This document shows, piece after piece, positions 11,737 through 23,149 of a DNA stretch of 64,000 bases (positions within the stretch are counted from its first letter, which is position 1; each line of letters starts with the position of its first letter). Where the stretch lies: contig CM068587.1 of NCBI GenBank assembly GCA_035048485.1, forward strand, positions 44,119,996-44,183,995, given 5' to 3'. The translations under genes were made by a program, and so were the position numbers. The notes below the pieces were generated by a model. It made no database searches and had not been told where the DNA came from. It saw only the letters and a list, made by a program, of their open reading frames with translations. The DNA is from Pteria penguin (lineage: Eukaryota > Mollusca > Bivalvia > Pterioida > Pteriidae).

Positions 11737-12040
11737 TATGTATGTATGTATTAGAGGGGATGCAATCCTCCCCCTTCCCTGTAGTAGGAAAATCATACAA
11801 AAAGGTCATTTTTAGGGTAGCATTTCCTTCCCGGACCAAGCAGTGCAAAACATTAGTCATGGGAGGTTGCAACGCTCCCCTAACTTTCAAAATTTTCTGG
11901 AGCCGCCTATGCTCGATAGGGGTGAGTTCAGAGACCGAAGCCGCTTTAAAGTTTACTGGTCCTCTATGCATGGTTCCATAGTAGGTTAGTGATCAACTAT
12001 ATAAAGAATTTATCACACAGAGGACCTTTTACATGCACTT
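11705..12040. repeat. (TG)n tract and dispersed composite module
   Basis: A TG/TATG microsatellite (11705-11750) is followed by a module running from GAGGGGATGCAATCC through AGCCGCCTATGCTC (about 11750-11915). It continues with TTTACTGGTCCTCTATG and ACAGAGGACCTTTTA (to about 12030). The first half recurs at 34627-34790 and the second half at about 35380-35470, so both are dispersed repeat sequence. The first half is the worn end of a GGCGGAT-type MITE. Confidence 0.65.
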
Positions 12041-12296
12041 TTGATATACTTGCGACATATTTTGTCCCGTTATAGAGTAAACAATTTAAAATTATATTCA
12101 TTGAAAAAACTCTGTAGATTGACTGTTACATTTTTCTTCTTCGCATGTATTTCCTTCTCCTTCAAATTAGTGCCTGTATGCTTGTAAATAATTTATCTTA
12201 TTACAATAGCTATGAGCATTTGAAGCGGTATTGGAATGGAAAGGGAGCGACAATCTTGCCCCATAAGAAATCTTACAGACCCAGATAGTCTCATAG

Positions 12297-12345
12297 TAGG
12301 TCATCATCATCATCATCATCATCATCACCATCACCATCATCATCT
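12297..12345. repeat. (CAT)n microsatellite
   Basis: About 15 CAT units with two CAC interruptions. The polyhistidine frame is an artefact. Confidence 0.95.
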
Positions 12346-13079
12346 TTTTTGTGCTAAAATAATGTACACATTACACTTCTGCAATCGTCTACCACTAAAA
12401 GATGAACTGACAAGAGTAATCTCGTCCTATGGAGTATAACGTATTATCACAGTATAATCTATTGTCATTACGGCATATTACAATCAAACTTATGTAAAGA
12501 TAATACAAAGTTATGTCTCTATAATCCACACGCAAATTCCTTAATGGTTATTAAGACATGTACAATGTAATAAGTCTTATCTGATCTACACCCGTCTTCT
12601 TTGCATAACCGACTTCAGCGTGTACGCCGTATACACGCGAAACATAAAAAAGAAATCCTCTATATCGTCATCAAATGTTTAGAACATGAGAGATCGTGGA
12701 GATGCCAGTGTCCGATTGCACAGTCGGCACTTTAGAGCGTTGAAACGTTTGTAGGACACACGACGTAACTCACATGTCTATAGCCTCAGGAAGTAGATCT
12801 GGTAATCATATAGATTGGGTTTGTTAATCAACAAGAACTAGCATTATATACAAACGTGAAAATGCCTACAGTGATGAAACTGATACAGTAATTTATGTTA
12901 TACAGACATTAACTCTGGAATATGATTTCCATCTTTAGATTTGATTAAGGCAGTGCTTCAATCTGATAAAATTTCAATCGCTATAATTTCTGTGAAAATT
13001 TACTATCTTTTGCAGAGAGCATGCTGAAAGCTTGCATTTTGATAATTGCTAATATTCTTTTGAATTTGTAATATACATT
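12346..13079. other. intergenic DNA, no gene seen
   Basis: Unique AT-rich sequence. No coding segment or repeat family recognised. Confidence 0.6.
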
Positions 13080-13392
13080 CAGCATTTCTACATGTACTAT
13101 ATATAGGTAGTATATTTATAATGCACATGCAATATTTCTACATATATTTATGTATGGGTGTAGTATATTTACAATATACATCCAGTATTTCTACAAGTAT
13201 TTATCTATAGGTGTAGTATATTTATCTATAGGTGTAGTATATTTATCTATAGGTGTAGTATATTTATAATACACATCCAGTATTTCTACATATATTTATT
13301 TATGGGTGTAGTATATTTATAATATATATCCAGTGTTTCTACATGTACTATGTCAGGTGAAGTATATTTATAATACACATTCAGTATTTCTA
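13080..13392. repeat. about 50-60-bp diverged minisatellite
   Basis: Irregular units share CAGTATTTCTACAT, a TATTTAT-GGTGTAGTATATTT core and TATAATACACAT. A 24-bp sub-repeat (ATCTATAGGTGTAGTATATT) is amplified three times near 13202-13262. Confidence 0.8.
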
Positions 13393-13568
13393 CATTACTG
13401 TTAGTTGTATGTCCTTTTTATGCCTACCTCCGTTGTTCATACATTACTATTAGTTGTATGTCCTTTTTATACCTACTTCCGTTGTTAATACATTGCCTGT
13501 TAGTTGTATGTCCTTTTTATGCCTACCTCCGTTGTTTATAAATTACTATTAGTTGTATGTCCTTTTTA
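13393..13568. repeat. 49/50-bp minisatellite, left part of a split array
   Basis: Units of GTTAGTTGTATGTCCTTTTT followed by ATGCCTACCTCCGTTGTTCA, three full copies plus a partial one. The array stops inside a unit at TCCTTTTTATA, where the CCCCCGCAAACAAAG module begins. It resumes at 14123. Confidence 0.88.
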
Positions 13569-14122
13569 TACCCCCGCAAACAAAGTTTGGGGGGATATAG
13601 GAATCACCCTTATCTGTCCGTCTGTCGGTCTGTCTGTCTGTCTGTCCGTCCGTCTGTTCATCAACCTTTGTCCGGGGCATAACTTTTTTATTCTTTATCA
13701 TATGATGATTATACTTAGTACATTTGTTCCTTTGGAGATGCCGGTGTGTCATGACCCTGAACCAAGGTCGTGGGTCAAAGGTCAAGGTTACTACTCACTC
13801 TATTGTAAAAATCTTGTCCGGGCTATTTCTTTTAGTTGTATGAATGTATAATGTTCATACTGGGTCGTTGGTCAAAAGCCAAGTCACTTGTCTTTTTTTT
13901 TTTTGAAAAACTATTAATTTTGACGGTAAAGTATAGTTATAGAGAGATAGGGAGTACATTTTACATGTGTGTATTCTGTATGACAAATCCTGTACACTGA
14001 TACAAGAAGAATTTACACAACCGCCTTGACCTCCACCTTCTTTTCCAAAACTTAAATATTGGTCATATATATAGTTCTATGCCCTATTTTGAATTTTGGT
14101 GCTCCGTTAGGACAGTTCTAGT
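13569..14122 (+). mobile_element. dispersed CCCCCGCAAACAAAG / GTCTGTCCGTC module inserted in the array
   Basis: Opens ACCCCCGCAAACAAAGTTTG, then a (GTCT/GTCC)n tract and CCGGGGCATAACTTTTTTAT, then GGTCAAAGGTCAAGG. I associate this order with a common dispersed repeat of bivalve genomes; no coding capacity is visible. The left edge is defined by interruption of the 49/50-bp array and the right edge by its resumption, but no target duplication was identified. Class unknown. Confidence 0.6.
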
Positions 14123-14275
14123 TATACCTACTTCCGTTGTTTATACATTACTGTTAGTTGTATGTCCTTTTTATACCTACTTCCGTTGTTTATACTTTTA
14201 TGCCCTTTTTATGTCTACTTCCGTTGTTTATACTTGTACGTCTTTTATATCTACTTCCGTTATTTATACATTAAA
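14123..14275. repeat. 49/50-bp minisatellite, right part of the split array
   Basis: The same unit as 13393-13568 (CTACTTCCGTTGTTTATAC and TAGTTGTATGTCCTTTTTAT), about four more diverged and shortened units. Confidence 0.85.
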
Positions 14276-14582
14276 AAAATCTTACTGGACTAAACCATGA
14301 ATGTTCAAACTTGTTCAACTTTTTTCGGTACATAATAGGAAACAGTTGTGTAATTTGGGAAAGTGTCTACTGGATGCAAGTTGTCTGAGGGAGGGTTTGA
14401 ATTAATTACCTTATTTCCATTGTCAATTGCAATCCTTAGTCATAATTGTGTATAATTCTTTTAGTTCTACTACACATTACAAAAACTGTATTAATTAATA
14501 TACAATCAACACATGTATGAAATAATGTTGTATGAGAGATACATGTACGATTCGTTTCTTCGTTGTAGTCTGTTCTTTAAGG

Positions 14583-14847
14583 CTGACTGATTGATTATTG
14601 TTTTACATCACTTCACGATTATTTCACGTATATGGTCAGGCCATCTGCCTGATGCATTGCATACAATTTCAGACCTTTGAAAGGGACCCACCCGAAGCAG
14701 TGAGGGATCTTTTACGTGTCACACCTACCGTGACATGGGATCTCGGTTTTAACTGTCTAATCCGAAAGACATAACACCGGTGGGAGTCGAACCCGGGACC
14801 TTTCGATCGAGAGCCAAGCACCTTATCCACTAGGCCACACCGGCTTC
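14583..14847 (-). mobile_element. SINE-1 (tRNA-derived), full-length copy
   Basis: On the minus strand it starts with a tRNA-like head, including GTGTGGCCTAGTGGATAAGG (A-box region) and GGTTCGACTCCC (B-box). The family body and an ATCAATCA tail follow. It is flanked by an 11-base duplication GTTCTTTAAGG (14572-14582 and 14848-14858), the hallmark of LINE-mediated retroposition. The head resembles tRNA-Arg most, but the anticodon arm is altered. Transcription would be by RNA polymerase III from the internal boxes. Confidence 0.92.
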
Positions 14848-14858
14848 GTTCTTTAAGG

Positions 14859-15540
14859 GAGACTATAATGGCTTGAATTGTAAACTATTTATACAATTCA
14901 TCTATATGTAATTATGTATATATATATATATCGGTATGTCATCGCACATACCGGGTAAACCTCTTTGTTTTCTGTTAATGAAATATATATATGAATATGC
15001 AAGGATACTGTCGTTATTATCAACAAAACAACGTTTCAGACAAACCATCGCGCTAGCATTCTGTTTGTTCCATTTAAAATGGACTGCTTCAAAACATTTT
15101 TCGGTAATAATTTGAAAATTTTCATGTCTTTGTTTTGAACTTTTAATGTATCATCGGCATATAAATTATGCTTTTATTCTATTAATACTCTTAAAGGGAA
15201 CTTCACAGAGATTTAAGAATGTGCGTTTTATTTGTCTTTACTTAATAAGCACATGCTCGTAATCTTATACGAGAATCATCTGGTTTTAATGACCAGGAAG
15301 TACAGATCACAAAATACCGTTAAATCATCACAACAATTTAACAATAAAATATGAGCGCATTAGTCTTTGATGTCTACCTCGAAGCCGGGAGGCAAAAACA
15401 AAAACATTGATATTTAATCTCTTACTTAAATACATCATAAAACATTGATATAGAACATAATGTGCTGAGAAGTAAAATCTAGGTACTATACTGCATACAT
15501 CCTGTTCATGAAAAGTGTTACTAGTATTACCAAAAAGTAA
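14859..15540. other. AT-rich intergenic DNA, no gene seen
   Basis: Contains a short TA run near 14917-14930. Otherwise no feature recognised. Confidence 0.6.
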
Positions 15541-15635
15541 TAATTAGTAATATCATAATATGTGTATAATATCATAATATGTGTATAATATCATAATATG
15601 TGTATAATATCATAATATGTGTATAATATCATATC
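15541..15635. repeat. 19-bp tandem repeat, about 5 copies
   Basis: Unit ATCATAATATGTGTATAAT repeated head to tail with almost no divergence. Confidence 0.92.
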
Positions 15636-15969
15636 TGTCTATAGATGTTGTAACATCTTATGATAATAATCCTAATAAAGCCATGATCATAGATGAGCCA
15701 CACTTTTTTACTTGATTGATAATTAACTCTCACCTCTATGCTTCATACACTTTATGTCTACTAGCCTAAAATAACATCTACCTTAATTGGGTGTGAAAGG
15801 GGTCCTCAAAGGTTGAATGATTTAACTAATATGTGACCTTTACCTGCATGGCAAAACTACCTGTATTTAGCTTTATTCATTGATACTCTTATAAAAATAA
15901 GTGTTTGAAAGTACTTAGATTTCATTGAAATAAAATTCAACTTTTGAAATATTTACATAGGCAATTTTC

Positions 15970-16042
15970 TCCTACCTACCTACCTACCTACCTCCCTCCC
16001 TCCCTACTTACCTACATACATGTACATACCTACCTACCTACC

Positions 16043-16092
<50 letters not shown>

Positions 16093-16105
16093 TACATACA
16101 CGTAG
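15970..16105. repeat. (CTAC)n/(CTCC)n then (CA)n microsatellite
   Basis: A compound tract of tetranucleotide CTAC/CTCC/CATA units runs into about 20 CA repeats. Confidence 0.95.
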
Positions 16106-16337
16106 TCGGTGAACACTTATGCCAGGTTTGTGATGTCGTCCTGTCGTCGAAGTTTAACATCGCAGTAGTGGGAATGAAGGTTTGTCCCAAGTCAATGTGA
16201 TATTTAATTTGCTTTTAAACGATTGGGTTGTTAGGTAATAGAAATTAAAAAATAAATACATTTTTATCTAAATGAAGTTACTTTTTGTTACAAAATACTT
16301 TGAAAAGATCTTTATCACTTTGGTAACTTAATTATTT

Positions 16338-16341
16338 AAAA

Positions 16342-16422
<81 letters not shown>
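16338..16422. repeat. A tract then (TA)n microsatellite
   Basis: A12 followed by about 36 TA units; able to form a cruciform. Confidence 0.95.
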
Positions 16423-16425
<3 letters not shown>

Positions 16426-16879
16426 GATTTTTTAAATCTTTAAATATTATCTTAAACTATAAAAAATCAATTATTAAACTTTGAATAATAATAATAAAAA
16501 AGCACAATGATTTATTTGCATTGATCTATATTGATTTATTGAATTAAAATTGAAATAAACCCATGTTAATCCTACAAAGATAAAACTGGACCGTACTAAT
16601 GAGTGAATTAGTTCATCTTCATGTTCCTTTTAGAAGGCCCCTCTCACACTCAGTTAAGGTATATGCTTGTTTTAGCAAGTAGGCGAATAGTGAACACTGA
16701 ACACCATATTGCATTTCTTGTGAACACAAAACGACATGCATACAAAGTAACACAGAAAGTGAAATACCACATTTATGTAGAACACGAGTAAGTTATTATG
16801 AAACAATAACTTATGCATATACATTAGATAATCTTTTTTAACGTGGCTTTCAATAATGTTTTTAATATACAATGGAATG

Positions 16880-16972
16880 GAAACCGAAGGTTACCAACTT
16901 CTTAAACATAGTGGCGGAATTAGGGAATCGAACACGGACCACCTGTACTACAAACCAAGCATTTAACTATAA
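16880..16972 (-). mobile_element. SINE-2 (tRNA-derived), truncated copy
   Basis: The complement carries part of the tRNA-like head (a worn GGTTCGATTCCC B-box region) followed by CACTATGTTTAAGAAG and GGTTACCTTCGG of the SINE-2 family. The 3' part is missing. Confidence 0.65.
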
Positions 16973-17254
16973 CGATAAGTCTGTTCCCAGATAAGGTAAT
17001 TATGATATTATAATATGATTTTATGGTTATGATGTTATGATATTATAGGGATTCATGTGTATCTTACTGGAACACATAAAAATATGTTCAAACTACTCAG
17101 GATATAAGTTACGATCTAATAATTGCGTTACTACGAAACAAAAAGAAGTATAAAATCGTAGTGACATATAATTCATAGACCGAGATAAGAACATTTTCAA
17201 GAAAGAAGTCTTACCGTTTTTTGTCTACTTGTGATAATTTTCAAATACTTTGTC

Positions 17255-17536
17255 TAAGCCGGCGTGGCCTAGTGGTATCGCGTCGGACTCCTGATCGGGA
17301 GGCCGGGGTTCGAGTCCCGCTCTGGTCATGCCGGTGTTCTGTCTTTCGGATGAGACAGTAAAAACCGAGGCCCCGTGTCATGGTATGCATGGCACGTTCA
17401 AGATCCATCACTGCTTCGGGTGGGTCCGTTGCAAAGGTCAAAATTTGTATGCCCCGCATCAGGCAGATGCCGTCACCATATACGTGTAATATTCGTGGTG
17501 TGACGTAAAACATAAATCAATCAATCAATCAATCAA
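17255..17536 (+). mobile_element. SINE-1 (tRNA-derived), full-length reference copy
   Basis: The best-preserved member of the family, about 282 bases. The tRNA-like head has A-box region GTGGCCTAGTGGTATCGCG and B-box GGTTCGAGTCCC. The body contains TGTCTTTCGGATGAGACAGT, CTTCGGGTGGGTCCGTTG and CAGGCAGATGCCGTCACCAT, and it ends in (ATCA)n. A perfect 14-base target duplication TCAAATACTTTGTC flanks it (17241-17254 and 17537-17550). The identical duplication argues for recent insertion. The minus-strand open frame across it is not a gene. Confidence 0.95.
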
Positions 17537-17584
17537 TCAAATACTTTGTCATCATACCTGAATGTGCTTTACTACCCAAATGGA

Positions 17585-18430
17585 ATTTAAAACAACAGGC
17601 CCAAAATGGGCCTACATCGCTCACCTGAGCACCTTGAACTCATGAGACATGAAAAATTTAGAAAGTATCAGAATATTCTCTAACGAAAACATCTTTTTTT
17701 CAGAAAATTCATTTCAGAATTGATCCAAAACAACACATCATCATACATGGGGAAAATCAAAGAAAATAAAAGGTAATGTGCAGAAAGGAATAAAAAAAAA
17801 GATGTCAAAACTTGATTTTCGGAATGGAACCAAAAACAACAACATTTATTAAATCACCTATCTAGATCTTCATTCTGGTGCATCCAGTTAGTGGGTATAT
17901 GCAACTGCAGAAGTTTGGGAAAGGAGGGTATGCCGCTTCGCCCTTGCAACACTTGTAAAAGATATTGAGGTACTTCATCTTTACCAAATTTCATCAAATT
18001 TTTTCATTATTTCTCAAGAAGTTCGACAAAGATTACAAACATACGAATAAAATGCCCTCTCCCTTATTTGTTTGTTATTTTCATCTTAAATTGTTTTTTG
18101 TATTCATTTTCTTTCCATTCATAACATCAAGATGACATGAAATAAACAAAATTATCACATTATGAGCAACCTTTCATGAGCAATGACAGAAATTGTGCAA
18201 ATATATCCAAAATAACGTCATAAAAGGTGTAGAAAATTTGATTTCATAATGGAACAAAAACAACAAAGTTTTTAAGATACCCTTCTAAATTAGTCTGATT
18301 CGGTTTGTTGATTCTACGGAGCCAGTCTGAAAAAGAAGTTCGCCAAAGGAGGATACCTTCTCACGTCTGTGTTGCCCCACCCCCTGATCCACCATTTGGC
18401 AGATCGCTCGAGAAAAATCTTCGATTCTGT
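17585..18430 (+). repeat. dispersed GGGCCTACATCGCTCACCTGAG-type module
   Basis: Starts at AACAGGCCCAAAATGGGCCT, followed by ATCGCTCACCTGAGCACCTT. It contains two internal copies (about 17800-17945 and 18225-18360) of a segment with GGAACCAAAAACAACA and AAAGGAGGATACC. Related segments occur at 61222-62170. Non-coding, class unknown. I recall similar sequence as common in bivalve genomes. Confidence 0.6.
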
Positions 18431-19680
18431 CGAGCTAAAAGGACAACTTCCTAAAATTCCAATTATAGATACATTTACTATGCGATAAAATATATTATAT
18501 ATTGTAATCTGTACTCTTTAAATTACAACTTTGATTTCAGAAAATAAAGATTAGTCAAAGAAAAAAGAAAACCCGTCAGCTTAAAATTATGCGCACCGTT
18601 CCATTACGCCATAATTCAGTACAATTTTAATTGATACAGATGTGACATTTTTAAAGATCAAATTTAGTACTGATAAATTAAATACACCCCTGCCCCTGGA
18701 TAGTAGATGTACATGTGCAGTTCTCTGTGTTCATCCATTTTGAGTATGATATCATTCTCTGGCTCCAGACGCATAATCACCATGACACGCATCTAGCGCC
18801 ATGTTTCTTGGTTTGCACAGATTTCGGGAGAATTTTCACTCTAAATGAGTCTTTAAAGGCTATATCTTTAATGGTTTTGCTGTGTTAGAAAGAAGCAATA
18901 TATTACAAATGAAATATGGTTTCAACACACACAACTATTGCAAGAAAATTAATAACTTCTTTTACAAGGTAGTGAACACTTTTACAAGGTAGTGAACACT
19001 CTTTTCTGACTCGACGTGGAGGTTAAAAAGCAATAAAATTATAGCAAACACTCGAAATATGACTAATTTTACAAGTTTTTGTAACGTATATTATTTTCTA
19101 ATTTACAGTTTTCTTAATGAATGATGAAGGCCGAAGATTTAAGAGACCTGACACACTCAAACCATGACAAGACTCTAAAATATCAGAAAGTAAGCTTTCA
19201 AAGAGACGTTCATGACATGATTGTCCATTTATCAAATTTCGTGCCGCCATTCTGTAAAAAAGCCATACATTTATCAACTAAACTTACTTAGTACGGTATT
19301 TTTTTTAATGATTTCCATATTAAAGTTCGTTTTAAAGATAACGAAAGGAAATCCTCACATATGTCTCCATTGAGTTGAATCGACTAAATGTAATTTACTG
19401 ATGACTAAGGTTATCCCAAAATTTCTCTAGGGAATACCTATTTCCATACGTATGAGGGACGTTGAGAATTAAGTAAACACACAACGATATAATAAAGTCT
19501 ATCTGACTAGCCGCACGTGTTTTACTATATATCAACAGAGAATCAAAATATTATTTAAAGTGCAATACATATGTTACACTAATATTTAAAGCATTTAATA
19601 TGTTTAAACATTATTATAACAGTCTACATATTCAAGATATGTTTCCAGTAATTCTATAGTCTCCTCTCTTTAAACTCACC
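18431..19680. other. AT-rich DNA, no gene seen
   Basis: No coding segment recognised. A short direct repeat (TTTTACAAGGTAGTGAACAC) occurs twice at 18959-18999. Confidence 0.5.
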
Positions 19681-19800
19681 TTAGCCAACGGCTCGAGTGA
19701 GCTACTATCATAGCCGTCTGTCGCCCGTTATCAAACATTTCACCTTTTCAACTACTTCAGAGTCATTAAAAGGATTTTTATGAAACTTGGTAAGGGAGAA
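19681..19800 (+). repeat. GAGTGAGCTACTATCATAGCC dispersed module
   Basis: CGGCTCGAGTGAGCTACTAT and CCGTCTGTCGCCCGTTATCA followed by TTTTTATGAAACTTGGTAAG. I recognise this order as a dispersed bivalve-type repeat, with no coding capacity. Confidence 0.5.
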
Positions 19801-19930
19801 GAACTCAAGGTATTTCTAGAGGTAGCATTATTTTTCGGCCAGAAATAAACATGTACAAATGTATAAAAAAAAAAAATAACCAAAGGAGTTTCATGTATTA
19901 TATTTATACTATATACTTCAATTATACAAA

Positions 19931-20201
19931 GCTGGCGTGACCTAGTGGTATCGCGCTCTCCTCCTGATCGGGAGGCCGGGGTTCGAGTCCCGCTCTGGTC
20001 ATGCCGGTGTCCTGTCTTTCGGGTGAGACAGTAAAAACCGAGGTCCCGTGTCGTGGTATGCATGGCACGTTAAAGATCCCTTACTGTTTCGAGTGGGTCC
20101 GTTGCAAAGGTCAAAATTTGTATGCCCTGCATCAGGCAGATGCCGTCACCATATACGTGAAATCTTCGTGGTGTGACGTTAAACAAAAATCAATCAATCA
20201 A
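19931..20201 (+). mobile_element. SINE-1 (tRNA-derived), full-length copy
   Basis: Very similar to the copy at 17255-17536, with a CTCCTGATCGGGAGGCC anticodon-arm region and GGTTCGAGTCCC B-box. It is flanked by the 11-base duplication TCAATTATACA (19918-19928 and 20202-20212). The tail is (TCAA)n. The open frames on both strands belong to the element. Confidence 0.94.
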
Positions 20202-20306
20202 TCAATTATACACATCCAGAACCGTCCGCCCATTATGTTGACCCTCTACAAGCAGGACTACTACCTGTCGAAAGAAATTATTGTGGGGTTCAGGGGTAAG
20301 ACATTG

Positions 20307-20524
20307 TGGTCCTACACCATAAACTGAGAAAATACTTCGGTCAATCATTCCATTTTATTTTATTCCACTGTCAAACGTTCAAATTAACTGTCATGCACAA
20401 TGGTTAAGTTCTATTACAGAATAAAATTATAATCCAGATCCCAATTATTAATTCATTGCTCAACAGAAGAATTTAATATTATGACGGATTCATTTTCTCA
20501 GTACATGTTTATAGCGTCGGACCC
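20307..20524 (-). mobile_element. MITE of the 8067-8287 family, copy 2
   Basis: Aligns along its full length to the complement of 8067-8287. Shared interior blocks are CACTGTCAAACGTTCAAAT, ATGGTTAAGTTCTATTA and TTCATTGCTCAACAGAAGAA, with substitutions throughout. The ends are CCATAAACTGAGAA at the left and TTCTCAGT...GCGTCGGACCC at the right. The divergence indicates older insertion than the SINE-1 copies. No open frame. Confidence 0.8.
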
Positions 20525-20879
20525 GGATGCCCATCTACACGGAGGTCCTACTAGCCGGGTTCTGAACTTTATCTACCTTGGCCGAGGATTCACATCCCCA
20601 CAAAAACAGACACCTAAGCTGACAGTTTAAGAATGGTACGGAGTATTTTCGAAGACAGTAGGCAGATTCTCTCAAATAAATCTAGTAAAACACTGCTTTG
20701 GAGAAACATGTACAATACTCACCATGCACAGGGACTCTGACATAGATATTTGATTGAAGGCAAGACGTGGGACGGCTGAACAGCGATATATTTCCTTTGA
20801 ACTACGTATATTGTTTAAACTCATCAGGACCTCTAATTTTGTTGAACACATTGTCGCGAAGTACTGCGACGGCACTTTC

Positions 20880-21240
20880 TGAAAAATCCGGTTGGTAATG
20901 TAGGAAAATTAAATTTTCCGGCCAGAAGGTCTGGCAAGAAATAATCTGGACAAGGTGTTAGTGAAAATGGAGGTGTAGTTTATTTCGTAGCACCGAAATT
21001 TTGGGTATATATATATATATGGTAAATTTGACTGAAGTATTTTCGTAACTCCTCCCCCCCCCCCTTTCCAGTATATCCCTTACGCTTAATTTCATGGTAA
21101 AGAGGCAAAATAGATAATCCGGCTCTAATAATTACGCAGAAAAAACTCGGTTGGTAAGGTAGGAAAATTAAATTTTCCAGCCAGAAGGGCTGACAAAATA
21201 TAATCCGGACAGGGTGTTAGTGAAAATGGAGGTGTAATTA
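20880..21240 (+). repeat. about 245-bp direct repeat pair
   Basis: Segments at about 20881-20982 and 21140-21235 share GTAGGAAAATTAAATTTTCC, CAGAAGG and GTGTTAGTGAAAATGGAGGT. A TA run and a C-run (21052-21065) lie between. A related CCGGCCAGAACCTTCTGGCC palindrome is at 21649. Confidence 0.75.
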
Positions 21241-21411
21241 TAGATAAATAGATAATCCGGCTGTAATAATTACGCAAAAAATCCGCATCAAAAAAGTCTT
21301 AGAAATATTTTGCGCTCGCAATTTTTACTTTTTATAAACCTAAAGTTATTTATGCTCTTTCTTTTTATCTTCATAGTCGTTTATTTCCATTTCCTTTTGA
21401 TTCCCGAATTG

Positions 21412-21509
21412 TGTCACTATGTTTAAGAGGTGGTTACCTCCTGCTTCCATGTCGTGATATAACTGAAAAATTTTTGAAAGCTACGTAAAACACCAATCAA
21501 CCAACCAAC
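21412..21509 (+). mobile_element. SINE-2, 3' half only
   Basis: Carries GTCACTATGTTTAAGAGGT, TTACCTCCTGCTTCCATGTC and AACTGAAAAATTTTTGAAAG, with the CAACCAACCAACC tail. The tRNA-like head is missing, the usual 5' truncation. Confidence 0.85.
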
Positions 21510-22119
21510 CATTTCATTCTAAGTAGTAGTACTACATCATTATAATGATAACAAAATATGACAAAAACAAAACAAATTCTCCAAAAATACATAAGACCAT
21601 GTGCCCCCCCCCCCTAGAAAAAACACCCCATCAATATACATGCAATCACCGGCCAGAACCTTCTGGCCAACGATAAATAAAGATGAATTAAAAGGGAAGA
21701 CCGTGACATAAAAAAATTATATGTAATCACTGATTGCAAAAAAAGTAATCCATTCCGTAGTCAAATGTAATATCTACATGTCATTCCTGTTTTTCCTCAT
21801 TCCATTTTACGTGAAGGTGAGAGAATGGGAAAATATGGATCTTTTTTGTTCATTTTTTATTATTATTATTATTATTTTTTTTTTTTTTTTTTTTGCTTAA
21901 GAAAAACAATATATACATCATATTCTCAAGAGAAATAGATGACAAAACATGAAAGCGTTATAAAACATTTCAAAGTCTCATTATTTACACAGAAGACATT
22001 TTATTTCAATATTTTATAATTATTATAATGTCATACTTGATTGAAAGTCGCTTTTTTGACATGGTAAGTCCTGGTTCTACAATTGTTAAATTACTCAGTT
22101 TATGTCGGTTTCTCAACCC

Positions 22120-22225
22120 CCCCCCAAAAAATCCAACAACAAACAATCAAACAAAAACCAAAAAAAAAAAAAAAAAAGAAAAACACACCCCCCCCCCATA
22201 TAAAAGAAAAAAAAAACCCCAAACA
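22120..22225. repeat. C/A-rich low-complexity tract
   Basis: Alternating runs of C, A and AAAC. The lysine/proline open frames across it are artefacts. Confidence 0.9.
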
Positions 22226-22725
22226 AACAAAGCTGTATCACACAAAAACATCTTTGGCCTGTTCTCGAACATTAATAAAAATATGCAGGCATGCGTGTAA
22301 TTATGTCATTCACTGTTTATTGTTATTTACTTTTGTAATCTGTAATGTTAAAATGGATTGTACCTTTTTTGCACTCGAATAATGCAAGTGGGATATTTGT
22401 GAAAAGAGAGTGTAGTCTCATTCAGTCTGTAGAAATTCATGGAACGTTTGATTAAAACTACTGCTTGAATAACACACTATAATAGATAATTCAGAATCTT
22501 AAGGCATTATATCTGTATTGACACAGCTGAATTAACATTGGCATTGGTACTGGTGAAATTAAGCAAAATCCCCTTATAATTTCAATTTAGCTAAAGATGT
22601 ATTGTTCCGACTATTTTGAAAAAGAACTCTTGATTTCCAACATGCTCAGTATAAGACATTTTACCCGCAAGGTTAAATATTATAGTTTATGATTATAATA
22701 TTGATAAAAACGATGACGACGATGC
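22226..22725. other. AT-rich DNA, no gene seen
   Basis: Nothing recognised. Confidence 0.6.
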
Positions 22726-22729
22726 TATG

Positions 22730-22795
<66 letters not shown>
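22726..22795. repeat. (AAT)n microsatellite
   Basis: About 22 uninterrupted AAT units. Confidence 0.97.
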
Positions 22796-23149
22796 TACCA
22801 TTAATGTCAATGCATCGTAGAAAAATGTATTCATTCACATACGTGTAATTACATTTCCAAGGCAGTCTCTCTTGATGCACGCAAGCGTATTTATCGTCAT
22901 ATATTAACAGACCAATACGGAAAGCAAATCAAAACGAAAGGATGCAACCCATTAAGAAACGTCGGATATAAAATACAAGGAAATGGTTCATAGAGCCGAA
23001 AATGTGATATATCTAGAAAATCATACTCTTGTAAGATTTCATCAGGAACTTGAAATAAAATTTCTGATCTAGTCGTCTTCTATGTAAACTTTTGAGAAAT
23101 CATTAAAAACAACGTTTCGGCACATTTACATTATTCATTAATAATGCTG

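Noticed and set aside
12236..12439. Polyhistidine open frame
   Set aside because: It is the (CAT)n microsatellite; the flanking codons show no domain.
17258..17330. Possible functional tRNA gene at the head of the SINE
   Set aside because: A- and B-box regions are present, but the anticodon arm does not form a proper 5-bp stem with a 7-base loop. The sequence continues into a SINE body with target duplications.
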